Assembly: GCF_003788635.1 (NCBI RefSeq)
Contig: NZ_AYKH01000004.1
Location: 1 to 64,000, forward strand
Length of the DNA stretch: 64,000 nt
Source of the DNA: Salinisphaera orenii subsp. orenii MK-B5
Lineage (GTDB): Bacteria > Pseudomonadota > Gammaproteobacteria > Nevskiales > Salinisphaeraceae
Direction of reading: 5' to 3'
Below are positions 1-7,284 of the stretch, in pieces. The notes under the pieces were generated by a model that ran no database searches, was not told the DNA's origin, and was given only the letters and a program-made list of their open reading frames with translations. Numbering within the stretch: the stretch's first letter is position 1; every line of letters starts with the position of its first letter. A program made the position numbers and the translations under genes.

Positions 1-304
1 CGGGTGTCGGTTCCGGCTGCGGCTCGGGAATCGGTTCCGGTGCGGGCTGTGGCTCGGGCTCGGGTGTGGCTTTTTCGGCCGGCTTCTCGGGTTCGCTCGG
101 CGGCTCGCGGGTGGTGTTGTCCGCGGCCCGCTGTTCGGGCTGCGGCGCGCCCTGTTCGGGGGCGAGTGCGATACGCACGCCCTGGTTGCCGGCCGAGCCG
201 CCGGTCAGCGTCGTCTCGACCTGGAAGCGCACCAGCAGCGCGGCGTGCGCGACGAGGGCGATCGCGAGGACGACCAGCCAGTGTCGAAAACGGATTCGCG
301 TCAT
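1..304 (-). CDS. tonB: TonB-family energy transducer, N-terminal part (cut by window edge)
   Basis: TonB carries proton-motive energy from ExbB/ExbD in the inner membrane to outer-membrane receptors. Read on the minus strand the protein begins MTRIRFRHWLVV, followed by one hydrophobic anchor near residues 8-22, a short periplasmic stretch, and then a Pro/Glu/Lys-rich repeat (PEPEPQPAPEP style) typical of the extended TonB spacer. Its ATG overlaps the TGA of the upstream exbD as ATGA, so it is the fourth gene of the operon. The C-terminal receptor-contacting domain lies outside the window. The proline-rich spacer plus anchor and the operon context make TonB much likelier than TolA. Confidence 0.82.
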   Translation of the reverse strand, partial: MTRIRFRHWLVVLAIALVAHAALLVRFQVETTLTGGSAGNQGVRIALAPEQGAPQPEQRAADNTTREPPSEPEKPAEKATPEPEPQPAPEPIPEPQPEPTP

Positions 305-702
305 GAGTCGTCGTGGCGCGTCAGCAGATTGACCTCGGCGATGCCGAGTTCGCGCAGCAGGTCGAACACGGCGGTGAGTTCACTTGCCTTGAGTCCGCCG
401 TCGGCACGGATCTGGAGGGGCTTGTCGTCCGGCCAGTCGACGAGGGCCTCGCGCAGCGCCGCGTCGTCGATGCGCTCGCCGCTCATGGCGAGTTCGCCGT
501 CGGCGGATATCGACAGCACCCGCGATTCCAGCTGGGCCGACTCCTCGGTCTCGGCGGTGCTCGGTGGTGTCAGGCTGAAGGGCGGACTCTGGGTCAGCAC
601 CCCCGCCAGCATGAAGAAGATCAACAGCAGGAAGACGACGTTGATCAGCGGCAGGATGTTGTCTTCCGTGGACCGCGGCCGCTTCGGCGGGGGCACGATC
701 AT
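301..702 (-). CDS. exbD: ExbD/TolR-family biopolymer transport protein (second copy)
   Basis: A 133-residue ExbD/TolR protein, a normal length for the family. One transmembrane helix (about residues 16-36) starts with NILPLINVVFLLLIFFM. The family usually has an Asp in this helix (PLIDVVF); here the position is Asn (PLINVVF), while the paralogue just upstream keeps Asp. The rest is a periplasmic domain with the usual ISADGELAM and LQIRADGGLKA strands. It overlaps the upstream exbD by 4 bases and tonB by 4 bases. The Asp to Asn change suggests this subunit does not itself carry protons and works in a mixed complex with its neighbour. Confidence 0.88.
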   Translation of the reverse strand: MIVPPPKRPRSTEDNILPLINVVFLLLIFFMLAGVLTQSPPFSLTPPSTAETEESAQLESRVLSISADGELAMSGERIDDAALREALVDWPDDKPLQIRADGGLKASELTAVFDLLRELGIAEVNLLTRHDDS

Positions 703-1103
703 GGGGCGGCACCGCCGGTGGTCGACAGCGACATCGGTGCCACGCCCGCGCCGGACAGGGCATCGAGCGCGGCGACGGTCGCCTCGAGATCGGTCTCCGC
801 GTCGGGCTGGACGATCACCGCCGAGATCTCGTCCGCCTCACGGGCGGCGATCAGCCGCGCGGCCAGCTCGCCGGGCGCATGGGTCTGGTTGCGATAGCGC
901 AGGCTGCCGTCGGCGAGCACCCGGATCACGGCGGGCGGCGTCTGGCCGGGGGTGGCCTCGGTGGTGCCGGTCGCCAGCCCGATCGGCCGCCAGTCGGTGA
1001 AGCTCGTGGCGAGCATGAAGAACACGAGCAGGATGAATACGACGTCGATGAGCGGCGTCAGGCTGATCGTGTGCTTGCGCCGCTTGAGCGTTTCAATATG
1101 CAT
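699..1103 (-). CDS. exbD: ExbD/TolR-family biopolymer transport protein (first copy)
   Basis: A 134-residue ExbD. The transmembrane helix (about residues 14-34) contains SLTPLIDVVFILLVFFM with the conserved proton-carrying Asp, followed by a periplasmic domain with VIRVLADGSLRYR and AVIVQPDAETDLEA. It sits between exbB, which overlaps its start by 11 bases, and the second exbD, which overlaps its end by 4, so translation is probably coupled across the set. Operons with two exbD genes are common in marine Gammaproteobacteria. With ExbB and TonB it powers uptake of iron chelates, vitamin B12 or similar ligands. Confidence 0.92.
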   Translation of the reverse strand: MHIETLKRRKHTISLTPLIDVVFILLVFFMLATSFTDWRPIGLATGTTEATPGQTPPAVIRVLADGSLRYRNQTHAPGELAARLIAAREADEISAVIVQPDAETDLEATVAALDALSGAGVAPMSLSTTGGAAP

Positions 1104-1845
1104 GCGAGGCGCGGCGGCTGCCGGCGTCGGCCTCGCCGGGGGATTCGTTCGAACCGGACTCCGGTTCCGCGAACGGCGTCGCGGCGTGATCGAAGCCGGT
1201 GGCCTCGTGGCGGGTGAAAAAGCGGGTGAGCGTGTCCTGCATGTCCTCGTGCAGGCGCTCGACGATCCGCTCGAACCAGTTGAGCACGGCGACCGCCGGG
1301 ATCGCCACGATCAGGCCCACGGCGGTGGTCAAGAGCGCCTCCCAGATGCCGTCGGACAGCACCGACGGATCGACCTGGCTGCCGGCGCTGGCCAGCTGCT
1401 GGAAGGCCGAGATCATGCCCATGACCGTGCCCAGCAGACCGATCAGCGGCGCCAGGGCGCCGATCACCTCCAGCGGGCGGAAGTAGTGGCGCATCCGGCT
1501 GAGGTGGCGCGCGCCCACACGAGCGGCCTCCTCCCGCACGATGGCCGTGTCCGCACCGGAGGCGACCCCGCGCATGGCCACCGCCAGCGTGTCGGCGATC
1601 GGGTTGCGCTCGGCGGCCAGCGCGGCGATAGCCTGGTCGCGTTCGCCCGCGCGCCACTGCGACAGCGCCGGCGTGATGAAACGCCGCCGGCCCACGCGAA
1701 CGCTGGCGTACTGCCAGAGCTTGAGCAGCGCGATGGCGAAGCCGAAGATCGACATCACGCCCAGAACCGCGACCACCGGACCGCCCAGACGCAGCAGCTC
1801 GAACAGACCGGCGAGATCGAGGACGGGCGAACTGTCTGGCGTCAT
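1093..1845 (-). CDS. exbB: ExbB/TolQ-family proton channel protein
   Basis: ExbB forms the pentameric inner-membrane proton channel around ExbD. About 250 residues with three hydrophobic segments (about residues 16-38, 125-150 and 165-190). The conserved C-terminal helices are clear: LIGLLGTVMGMISAFQQ and ALLTTAVGLIVAIPAVAVLN. I chose the ATG at 1845 over the more upstream one at 1911 because an AAGGAA Shine-Dalgarno lies 8 bases before it and the MTPDSS start matches the usual family length; the extra N-terminal residues look non-coding. It is the first gene of exbB-exbD-exbD-tonB, with a candidate Fur box 80 bases upstream. Confidence 0.9.
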   Translation of the reverse strand: MTPDSSPVLDLAGLFELLRLGGPVVAVLGVMSIFGFAIALLKLWQYASVRVGRRRFITPALSQWRAGERDQAIAALAAERNPIADTLAVAMRGVASGADTAIVREEAARVGARHLSRMRHYFRPLEVIGALAPLIGLLGTVMGMISAFQQLASAGSQVDPSVLSDGIWEALLTTAVGLIVAIPAVAVLNWFERIVERLHEDMQDTLTRFFTRHEATGFDHAATPFAEPESGSNESPGEADAGSRRASHAY

Positions 1846-1924
1846 GGCGTCGTTTCCTTGGCGTGAGTGCAGCGCGATGCGGCGCAAACAAGGCGAAGCA
1901 GTATGGCGCAAAAGCGCGCTAGAT

Positions 1925-1943
1925 GCGAACGATTATTATTAAC
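1925..1943 (-). promoter_or_regulatory. candidate Fur box upstream of the exbB operon
   Basis: The 19-mer GCGAACGATTATTATTAAC matches the classic Fur consensus GATAATGATAATCATTATC at 13 of 19 positions by hand alignment. It lies 80 bases before exbB in a 233-base divergent region shared with acsA (exbB start at 1845, acsA start at 2079). Iron repression of a TonB operon is the expected arrangement. The match is imperfect and rests only on position and similarity. Confidence 0.5.
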
Positions 1944-2078
1944 CGGCCTGGCTTCTTGTCCTTGCTGACGGCGGCGAGGACGCGTTGCAAAGACATGGGC
2001 CTACGCCTTTCGTCTTATGCAGACAAAGCCGCCAAATGCGTATGCTGACAGTGTTTGCGATCGCTTTACGGAGTATTC

Positions 2079-4034
2079 ATGGCCGACAACAAGATCGAAT
2101 CCGTCCTGAAGGAGGATCGTCAGTTCGATCCGCCCCAGGCGTTTCTCGACGGCGCACATCTCAAGCCGTCCGAGATCAACGCCCTGCGCGAGGCCGCCGA
2201 GGCCGATCACGAGGGTTTCTGGGCCCAGCAGGCCAAGGATCATCTGGATTGGCACAAGCCCTTCTCGCAGGTCCTCGATGATTCGGACGCCCCGTTCTTC
2301 AAATGGTTCGCCGATGGCGAGATGAATGTCGCCTACAACTGCCTCGATCGGCATCTGGCGACCCGCGGCGACAAGACCGCGATCATCTTCGAGGGCGACG
2401 ATGGCGAGGTCGAGCACATCTCCTACAGGGAGCTGCATGCGCGCGTCTGTCGCTTTGCCAACGCCCTGAAAGCCAAGGGTCTGGGCAAGGGCGATCGGGC
2501 GGTCATCTATCTGCCCAACATTCCGCAGGCGGCCGTTGCCATGCTGGCCTGTGCGCGCATTGGTGCGATCCACTCGGTGGTCTTCGGCGGCTTCTCGGCG
2601 CCGGCGCTGCGGGACCGCATCGACGACGCCGAGGCCAAGATGCTGATCACCGCCGACGGCAACTATCGCGGCGGCAAGCTGATCGCGCTCAAGGAGGTCG
2701 CCGACCAGGCGCTGTCCGAGGGCTGCGCCTCGATCGAGACGGTGGTCGTCTACAAGCGCTCGGGCACCGACGTGACCATGGCCGACGGTCGCGACGTGTG
2801 GTGGCACGATATCGTCGACGGCCAGGCCGACGAGTGTGAGCCGGAATGGGTGAACGCGGAGCATCCGCTGTTCATCCTCTACACCTCCGGTTCCACCGGC
2901 AAGCCGAAGGGCATCCAGCACGCCTCCGCGGGCTACCTGCTCGGGGCGATCTGCAGCTGCCGCTGGGTCTTCGATCTGGGTGACGATGACGTCTTCTGGT
3001 GCACGGCCGACGTCGGCTGGATCACCGGTCATACCTACATCACCTACGGCCCGACCGCCTGCGGCGCCACCCAGGTCATGTTCGAGGGCGTGCCCACCTA
3101 TCCGGAGCCGGATCGCTTCTGGAAGATGGTGGACACGCATCAGGTCAGCATCTTCTACACCGCGCCGACCGCCATCCGCGCGCTGATGAAGCAGGGCGAC
3201 GAATACCCGCAGCGCCACGCGCTGGACAGCCTGCGCATCCTCGGTACGGTCGGCGAGCCGATCAACCCCGAGGCCTGGATGTGGTACCGGCAGGTGATCG
3301 GCAAGGAGCGCTGCCCGATCGTGGACACCTGGTGGCAGACCGAGACCGGCGCGCACATGATCTCGCCGCTGCCGCAGACGACGAGCACCAAGCCGGGCTC
3401 GGTGACCTATCCGCTGCCCGGCATCGTCGCCGACATCCTCGACGAATCGGGTGCCCCGATAACCGATGCCAACGCCGGCGGCGTGCTGGTCATCACCAAG
3501 CCGTGGCCGTACATGCTGCGTACGATCTGGGGCGACCCGGACCGCTACAAGGAGACCTACTTCGGCATGTACGACGCCCACACCTATGTGGCGGGCGATT
3601 CGGCCCAGCGTGATGAGCAGGGCAACTTCCGCATCCTCGGCCGCATCGACGACGTGGTGAACATCTCCGGTCATCGCATGGGCACGATGGAGGTCGAGTC
3701 CGCCCTCGTGGCCCACAGCGCGGTCTCCGAAGCGGCGGTGGTCAGCCGCCCGCACGACGTCAAGGGCGAATGCATCGTGGCCTTCGTCATCCTCAAGAAC
3801 GACGACGGCAACGACAAGCTGGCCAGCGATCTGCGCGACTGGGTCGCCCAGCAGCTGGGGGCCATCGCCAAACCCGAGGAGATCCGGTTCGCCGACGGTC
3901 TGCCGAAGACGCGCTCCGGCAAGATCATGCGCCGGCTGCTGCGGACCGTGGCCCGGGGCGACGAGGTGACCCAGGACGTGTCGACGCTGGAGAATCCGCA
4001 GATTCTCGATCAGTTGCAGGCCAAGGGCAGCTGA
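2079..4034 (+). CDS. acsA: acetyl-coenzyme A synthetase (AMP-forming)
   Basis: Activates acetate with ATP and CoA to acetyl-CoA in the cytoplasm. 651 residues, the normal Acs length. The AMP-binding P-loop [11 protein letters not shown], the adenine motif [12 protein letters not shown] and the C-terminal [14 protein letters not shown] are all present; the Lys in SGK is the one regulated by acetylation in this family. I chose the ATG at 2079 over the in-frame ATG at 2055 because ACGGAG lies 5 bases before it. The thiolase downstream suggests acetate and acetyl-CoA metabolism. A strong terminator follows, so acsA is probably transcribed alone. Confidence 0.97.
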   Translation: MADNKIESVLKEDRQFDPPQAFLDGAHLKPSEINALREAAEADHEGFWAQQAKDHLDWHKPFSQVLDDSDAPFFKWFADGEMNVAYNCLDRHLATRGDKTAIIFEGDDGEVEHISYRELHARVCRFANALKAKGLGKGDRAVIYLPNIPQAAVAMLACARIGAIHSVVFGGFSAPALRDRIDDAEAKMLITADGNYRGGKLIALKEVADQALSEGCASIETVVVYKRSGTDVTMADGRDVWWHDIVDGQADECEPEWVNAEHPLFILYTSGSTGKPKGIQHASAGYLLGAICSCRWVFDLGDDDVFWCTADVGWITGHTYITYGPTACGATQVMFEGVPTYPEPDRFWKMVDTHQVSIFYTAPTAIRALMKQGDEYPQRHALDSLRILGTVGEPINPEAWMWYRQVIGKERCPIVDTWWQTETGAHMISPLPQTTSTKPGSVTYPLPGIVADILDESGAPITDANAGGVLVITKPWPYMLRTIWGDPDRYKETYFGMYDAHTYVAGDSAQRDEQGNFRILGRIDDVVNISGHRMGTMEVESALVAHSAVSEAAVVSRPHDVKGECIVAFVILKNDDGNDKLASDLRDWVAQQLGAIAKPEEIRFADGLPKTRSGKIMRRLLRTVARGDEVTQDVSTLENPQILDQLQAKGS

Positions 4035-4060
4035 CCCGCGCCTGCGCCCCGTCAGGGGGT

Positions 4061-4107
4061 GGCCGGGCCGGTTACGGTGCATCGCGCCGGCCGGTCCGGC
4101 CTTTTTT
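4061..4107 (+). terminator. intrinsic terminator of acsA
   Basis: An 11-base arm GGCCGGGCCGG (4061-4071) pairs, with one G-T pair, with CCGGTCCGGCC (4091-4101), followed directly by six T. It starts 27 bases after the acsA stop. Confidence 0.85.
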
Positions 4108-4174
4108 ATGGATATCGCCCGGCCGCGGTCGCGAGCGGCGGCCGGGCGCGGCGTCATCGGGCCGCCTTTTTGGT

Positions 4175-4215
4175 TAGACTGACGGCCATCAGAGCCCGGC
4201 TTGCGCCGGGTTTTT
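4175..4215 (+). promoter_or_regulatory. leader with a terminator-like hairpin just before the thiolase start
   Basis: A possible -10 box TAGACT (4175-4180) is followed by a compact hairpin: CCCGGC (4195-4200), loop TTGC, GCCGGG (4205-4210), then five T. The thiolase Shine-Dalgarno GGGAGG starts only 10 bases later. A transcript from the TAGACT box would meet this stop signal before the gene, so it may act as an attenuator; equally it could end readthrough from upstream. No clear -35 box was found. Confidence 0.45.
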
Positions 4216-4237
4216 CGGTTTATCGGGAGGCATTCCA

Positions 4238-5431
4238 GTGAACGACCCAGTGAACGACAATATCGTCATCGCCGCCGCCGGGCGCACCGCCATCGGCCGC
4301 TTCGGCGGCACGCTGGCCGACGTGTCCGCGGTCGATCTCGGCGCCCACGTCATCCGTGGCCTGCTGGCGAATCACGGCATCGCGGCCGACGCCGTCGACG
4401 AGGTGATCATGGGGCAGGTGCTCACCGCCGGCGAGGGCCAGAATCCGGCTCGTCAGTCGGCGATCCGGGCCGGTCTGCCCGACACCGTGCCGGCCATGAC
4501 CATCAACAAGGTCTGCGGCAGCGGTCTCAAGGCGGTCATGCTGGCCGCCCAGGCGGTCGCGCTCGGCGATGCCGAACTGGTGGTCGCCGGCGGTCAGGAG
4601 AACATGAGCAGCGCGGCGCACGTGCTGCCCGGCTCGCGCACCGGCAAGCGCATGGGTGACTGGGCGCTCGTGGACACCATGATCCGCGACGGCCTCTGGG
4701 ACGCCTTCAACGGCTATCACATGGGCCAGACCGCCGAGAACGTGGCCCAGAAGTACCGCATCTCCCGCGAGGAACAGGACGCCTTCGCCGCGCGTTCGCA
4801 GCAGCGCGCCGAGGAAGCGCTCAAGCACGGGCGTTTCGAGGACGAGGTGCTGCCGATCGAGGTGCCGCAGAAGAAGGGCGATGCCATCGCCTTCGCCCGC
4901 GACGAGGGCCCGCGTCCGGGGGTGACCGCCGAGGGGCTGTCCGGCCTCAAGCCCGCGTTCACGCGTGACGGCAGCGTCACCGCGGGCAACGCCTCGGGGC
5001 TCAACGACGGCGCCGCGGCCGTGGTGGTGACCACGCAGGCCCGGTGCGAAGCGCTGGGGCTGACGCCGCTGGCCACGCTCGCCGGCTATGCCAGCGCCGG
5101 CGTCGACCCGGCGCTCATGGGCATCGGGCCGGTGCCGGCCAGCCAGCGCTGCCTGGCCCGCGCCGGCTGGGCGGTGCCCGATCTCGACCTGATCGAGGCC
5201 AACGAGGCCTTCGCCGCCCAGTCGATCGCCGTCGGCCGCCAGCTGGATTGGGACATCGAGCGGGTCAACGTCAACGGCGGGGCCATCGCCCTCGGGCACC
5301 CGATCGGTGCGTCCGGCTGCCGCATTCTGGTCACGCTGATCCACGAGATGCGGCGGCGCGACGCCCGGAAGGGGCTGGCGACGCTGTGTATCGGCGGCGG
5401 TCAGGGCGTGGCGCTGGCGCTGCAGCGCTAG
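4238..5431 (+). CDS. acetyl-CoA C-acetyltransferase (thiolase)
   Basis: Condenses two acetyl-CoA to acetoacetyl-CoA or runs the reverse reaction, in ketone, polyhydroxybutyrate or fatty-acid metabolism. 397 residues, standard for the family. The acylated Cys is in [16 protein letters not shown] (about residue 90), and the catalytic His and Cys are in [10 protein letters not shown] and CIGGGQG near the C-terminus. The GTG start at 4238 is supported by GGGAGG 7 bases upstream. No phaB, phaC or CoA-transferase gene is adjacent, so PhaA/AtoB-type biosynthetic and degradative roles cannot be separated here. The hairpin in its leader may control its expression. Confidence 0.93.
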   Translation: MNDPVNDNIVIAAAGRTAIGRFGGTLADVSAVDLGAHVIRGLLANHGIAADAVDEVIMGQVLTAGEGQNPARQSAIRAGLPDTVPAMTINKVCGSGLKAVMLAAQAVALGDAELVVAGGQENMSSAAHVLPGSRTGKRMGDWALVDTMIRDGLWDAFNGYHMGQTAENVAQKYRISREEQDAFAARSQQRAEEALKHGRFEDEVLPIEVPQKKGDAIAFARDEGPRPGVTAEGLSGLKPAFTRDGSVTAGNASGLNDGAAAVVVTTQARCEALGLTPLATLAGYASAGVDPALMGIGPVPASQRCLARAGWAVPDLDLIEANEAFAAQSIAVGRQLDWDIERVNVNGGAIALGHPIGASGCRILVTLIHEMRRRDARKGLATLCIGGGQGVALALQR

Positions 5432-5568
5432 GCCACACGCGCACCAGGACGGGGCGCGGACGACCGCGGCGCCGGTTCCGGGGCCGCGTCGAAGGGCCGG
5501 TTTGCGGCTGTCGGCCGCCGGTCGGCGCCCGAAAAGCCGGGTGAGCGGCATCGCGTCCGGCCGAAAAC

Positions 5569-5584
5569 TGGCACCAGTCTTGCT
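5569..5584 (+). promoter_or_regulatory. sigma-54 (RpoN) promoter
   Basis: TGGCAC (5569-5574), 5 bases, then TTGCT (5580-5584). The essential -24 GG and -12 GC are exactly 10 bases apart, and this matches the TGGCAC-N5-TTGCW consensus fully. It points into a gene-free stretch between the thiolase and a convergent efflux operon, not towards a protein gene. No bacterial enhancer-binding protein is encoded nearby. Confidence 0.68.
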
Positions 5585-5594
5585 TTAGCAACAG

Positions 5595-5706
5595 TGCACA
5601 GCGACCTGCGCCGTATTGCTCTCCTCCAATGCGCCCGCGCGACATCTCCTCCGGTCGTTGTGTCAATCGCGGCTTCCGGCCGGTGCATCGCACCGGCCGG
5701 TTTTCT
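5595..5706 (+). ncRNA. predicted sigma-54-dependent small RNA with two anti-Shine-Dalgarno loops
   Basis: Starting about 12 bases after the -12 GC and ending at the terminator, the transcript would be about 110 nt. The octamer TCTCCTCC occurs twice (5620-5627 and 5645-5652), each time in the loop of a hairpin. First hairpin: GCGC (5608-5611) and ATTG (5615-5618) pair with CAAT (5627-5630) and GCGC (5631-5634), with a 3-base bulge. Second hairpin: GCGAC (5638-5642) pairs with GTCGT around loop ATCTCCTCCG. CUCCUCC-loop RNAs in other proteobacteria bind Shine-Dalgarno sequences; sigma-54 control is known for CrcZ-type RNAs. No family was recognised and no open reading frame of note lies inside. 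Confidence 0.5.
5676..5706 (+). terminator. intrinsic terminator of the predicted small RNA
   Basis: A perfect 10-base inverted repeat CCGGCCGGTG (5676-5685) / CACCGGCCGG (5691-5700), 5-base loop, followed by TTTTCT. The T-run is on the plus strand only, so it serves rightward transcripts. It lies 245 bases after the thiolase stop, an odd distance for that gene but fitting for the small RNA. Confidence 0.85.
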
Positions 5707-5724
5707 ATGGTCCGGCGGCTTTGA

Positions 5725-7284
5725 TCAGTCGCGCCACGGCGTCGTTGGCGAACGATCCCCCGGGGCCTCGATCAGACGACGGGTGAGCAGCGTTCCGTCC
5801 GCCACGTACAGCTCGATCAGCGCCTGGCGATAGCCGATGAAGGCATCGATGCGATCCAGCCGTGCGGTGAGCAGGTCGCGCTGGGCCTGGGCCACCAGCA
5901 GGGCGGTCGAACGTCCCACTTCGAAGCGCGCCCGCTCGGCCTCGAGCGTGCGTTCCCGCTCGCGCACGGTCACCGCCGACGCCTCGATCTGGGCGGCCGC
6001 GCGATCGGCCTCGATCAGCGCGTAGCGGACATCCGACTCGATCACCCCGGCGAGATTCTCCAGGCTGGCCTCGGCCTGCCGCCGGCCGGCCCGGGCGCGC
6101 CGATCGCGGGCCCGGGCCGCGCGGTTGCCCAGCGGATACTCGAATTCCAGCGCCCCGGACAGATCGTAGGTGTTGCGATTGTCGAGGGTGTCGTAGGCGC
6201 GGCCGTAGTTCTCGCCGAAGCCGGTCTGGCCGAGGGTCACGAACAGGTCCAGCCGCGGCAGCAGCCCGTTGCGGGTGGCCACGACCTCGAGTTCGTTGCG
6301 GGCCAGCTCCAGCCGCGCCTGGTTGATCTCGGGGCGGCGCCGGCGGGCCAGGTCGACGTATTCGCCGGCGGTGTCGAGCGGCGCGGCCTCGGTGGCCACG
6401 GGCGTGGTCGGCTCGATCGCACGCTCGAAGCGGGTGCGGCCGGGCACGCTGATGAGTTGCAGCAGCCGCGTGCGCAGCCGGCGCGCCTCGGCGCGGCCGT
6501 CGATCAGGTCCTGGCGCCGGCGGGCGGCCTCGGCGGCGAAGGCGGCCTCCTCGACCTCGGCAACGGTGCCGGCCTCGATACGGGCGCGGGCCTCGCGCGA
6601 CTGCCGTCGGGCGACTTCGAGCGCGTTTTCGAGGATGTCGATCCGCCGGCGCGCGCCGAGATAGTCCCAGTAGGTGGATTCCACGTCCGCGACCAGTGAC
6701 GTCACGAAGCCGCGCAGCTCGTAGGCCGAGGCCTGGACATCGGCGCGGGCCTGGCGCAGCGCGACCAGATTGGTATCGATACCGAAACCGCGCAGCAGGG
6801 CCTGGGTGATGGAGAGGCCGGCGCGGGTGCCCGCCTGTCGCGGCGAGCGGTTGGACTCGGACAGGTCCTGTTCCAGGCTGATCTCCAGCTCGGTGCCCGT
6901 GGGCAGGGTCTGGCGCAGGCCGGCGCGGGCCGTCTCCTGCTCGCTGCGGACATCGAAATTCTGCTGGATGTCCTCGGAGACGCGCTCGGTGACCTCCCGC
7001 GAGCGTTCCACGGTGGCGAACACGCTGGGGTCGAACACGGCGCGCTCGACGGCCGCGAAGGTGCCGGCGATGATCGGCTGCTGGCGTTCGGCACGCAGCG
7101 AGGCGTTGTGCTGGATCGCGAGGGCGACCGCTTCCTCGACCGACAGGTCCAGGGTGCCGCGGGCGCCGACCTCGGTCAGTTCCGGCGGCAGCACGAGATT
7201 GTCCGCCTCCACCGCGGCGGCGGTCAGGCTGGCCGCGCTCGTCGCCAGCAGCAGACCGGCCAGCGCCGCGATGCGCCGGCTCAT
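5725..7284 (-). CDS. TolC-family outer-membrane efflux channel
   Basis: Outer-membrane duct of a tripartite pump. 519 residues with an N-terminal signal peptide ([20 protein letters not shown]) and two outer-membrane-factor repeats made of long coiled coils rich in Ala, Arg and Glu, as in TolC/OprM relatives. A sequence of the type LDLSVEEAVALAIQHNASLRAE marks the start of the first repeat. No lipobox Cys was seen. Its ATG overlaps the stop of the RND pump gene by 4 bases, making it the last gene of the MFP-RND-OMF operon. Confidence 0.88.
   Translation of the reverse strand: MSRRIAALAGLLLATSAASLTAAAVEADNLVLPPELTEVGARGTLDLSVEEAVALAIQHNASLRAERQQPIIAGTFAAVERAVFDPSVFATVERSREVTERVSEDIQQNFDVRSEQETARAGLRQTLPTGTELEISLEQDLSESNRSPRQAGTRAGLSITQALLRGFGIDTNLVALRQARADVQASAYELRGFVTSLVADVESTYWDYLGARRRIDILENALEVARRQSREARARIEAGTVAEVEEAAFAAEAARRRQDLIDGRAEARRLRTRLLQLISVPGRTRFERAIEPTTPVATEAAPLDTAGEYVDLARRRRPEINQARLELARNELEVVATRNGLLPRLDLFVTLGQTGFGENYGRAYDTLDNRNTYDLSGALEFEYPLGNRAARARDRRARAGRRQAEASLENLAGVIESDVRYALIEADRAAAQIEASAVTVRERERTLEAERARFEVGRSTALLVAQAQRDLLTARLDRIDAFIGYRQALIELYVADGTLLTRRLIEAPGDRSPTTPWRD

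Noticed and set aside
1948-1968. Sigma-54-like TGGCTTCTTGTCCTTGC upstream of acsA
   Set aside because: GG and GC are 12 bases apart rather than 10, so it does not fit the strict sigma-54 spacing.
2001-4157. 718-codon open frame on the minus strand
   Set aside because: It lies opposite acsA, which has full family motifs; the minus frame is an effect of high GC and has no recognisable domain.
5571-5706. CsrA-binding (GGAGGA-loop) small RNA on the minus strand of the same block
   Set aside because: The minus strand would show GGAGGAG in both loops, but promoter and T-run support only the plus strand; the minus side has just a 4-base hairpin with TTT at its end.
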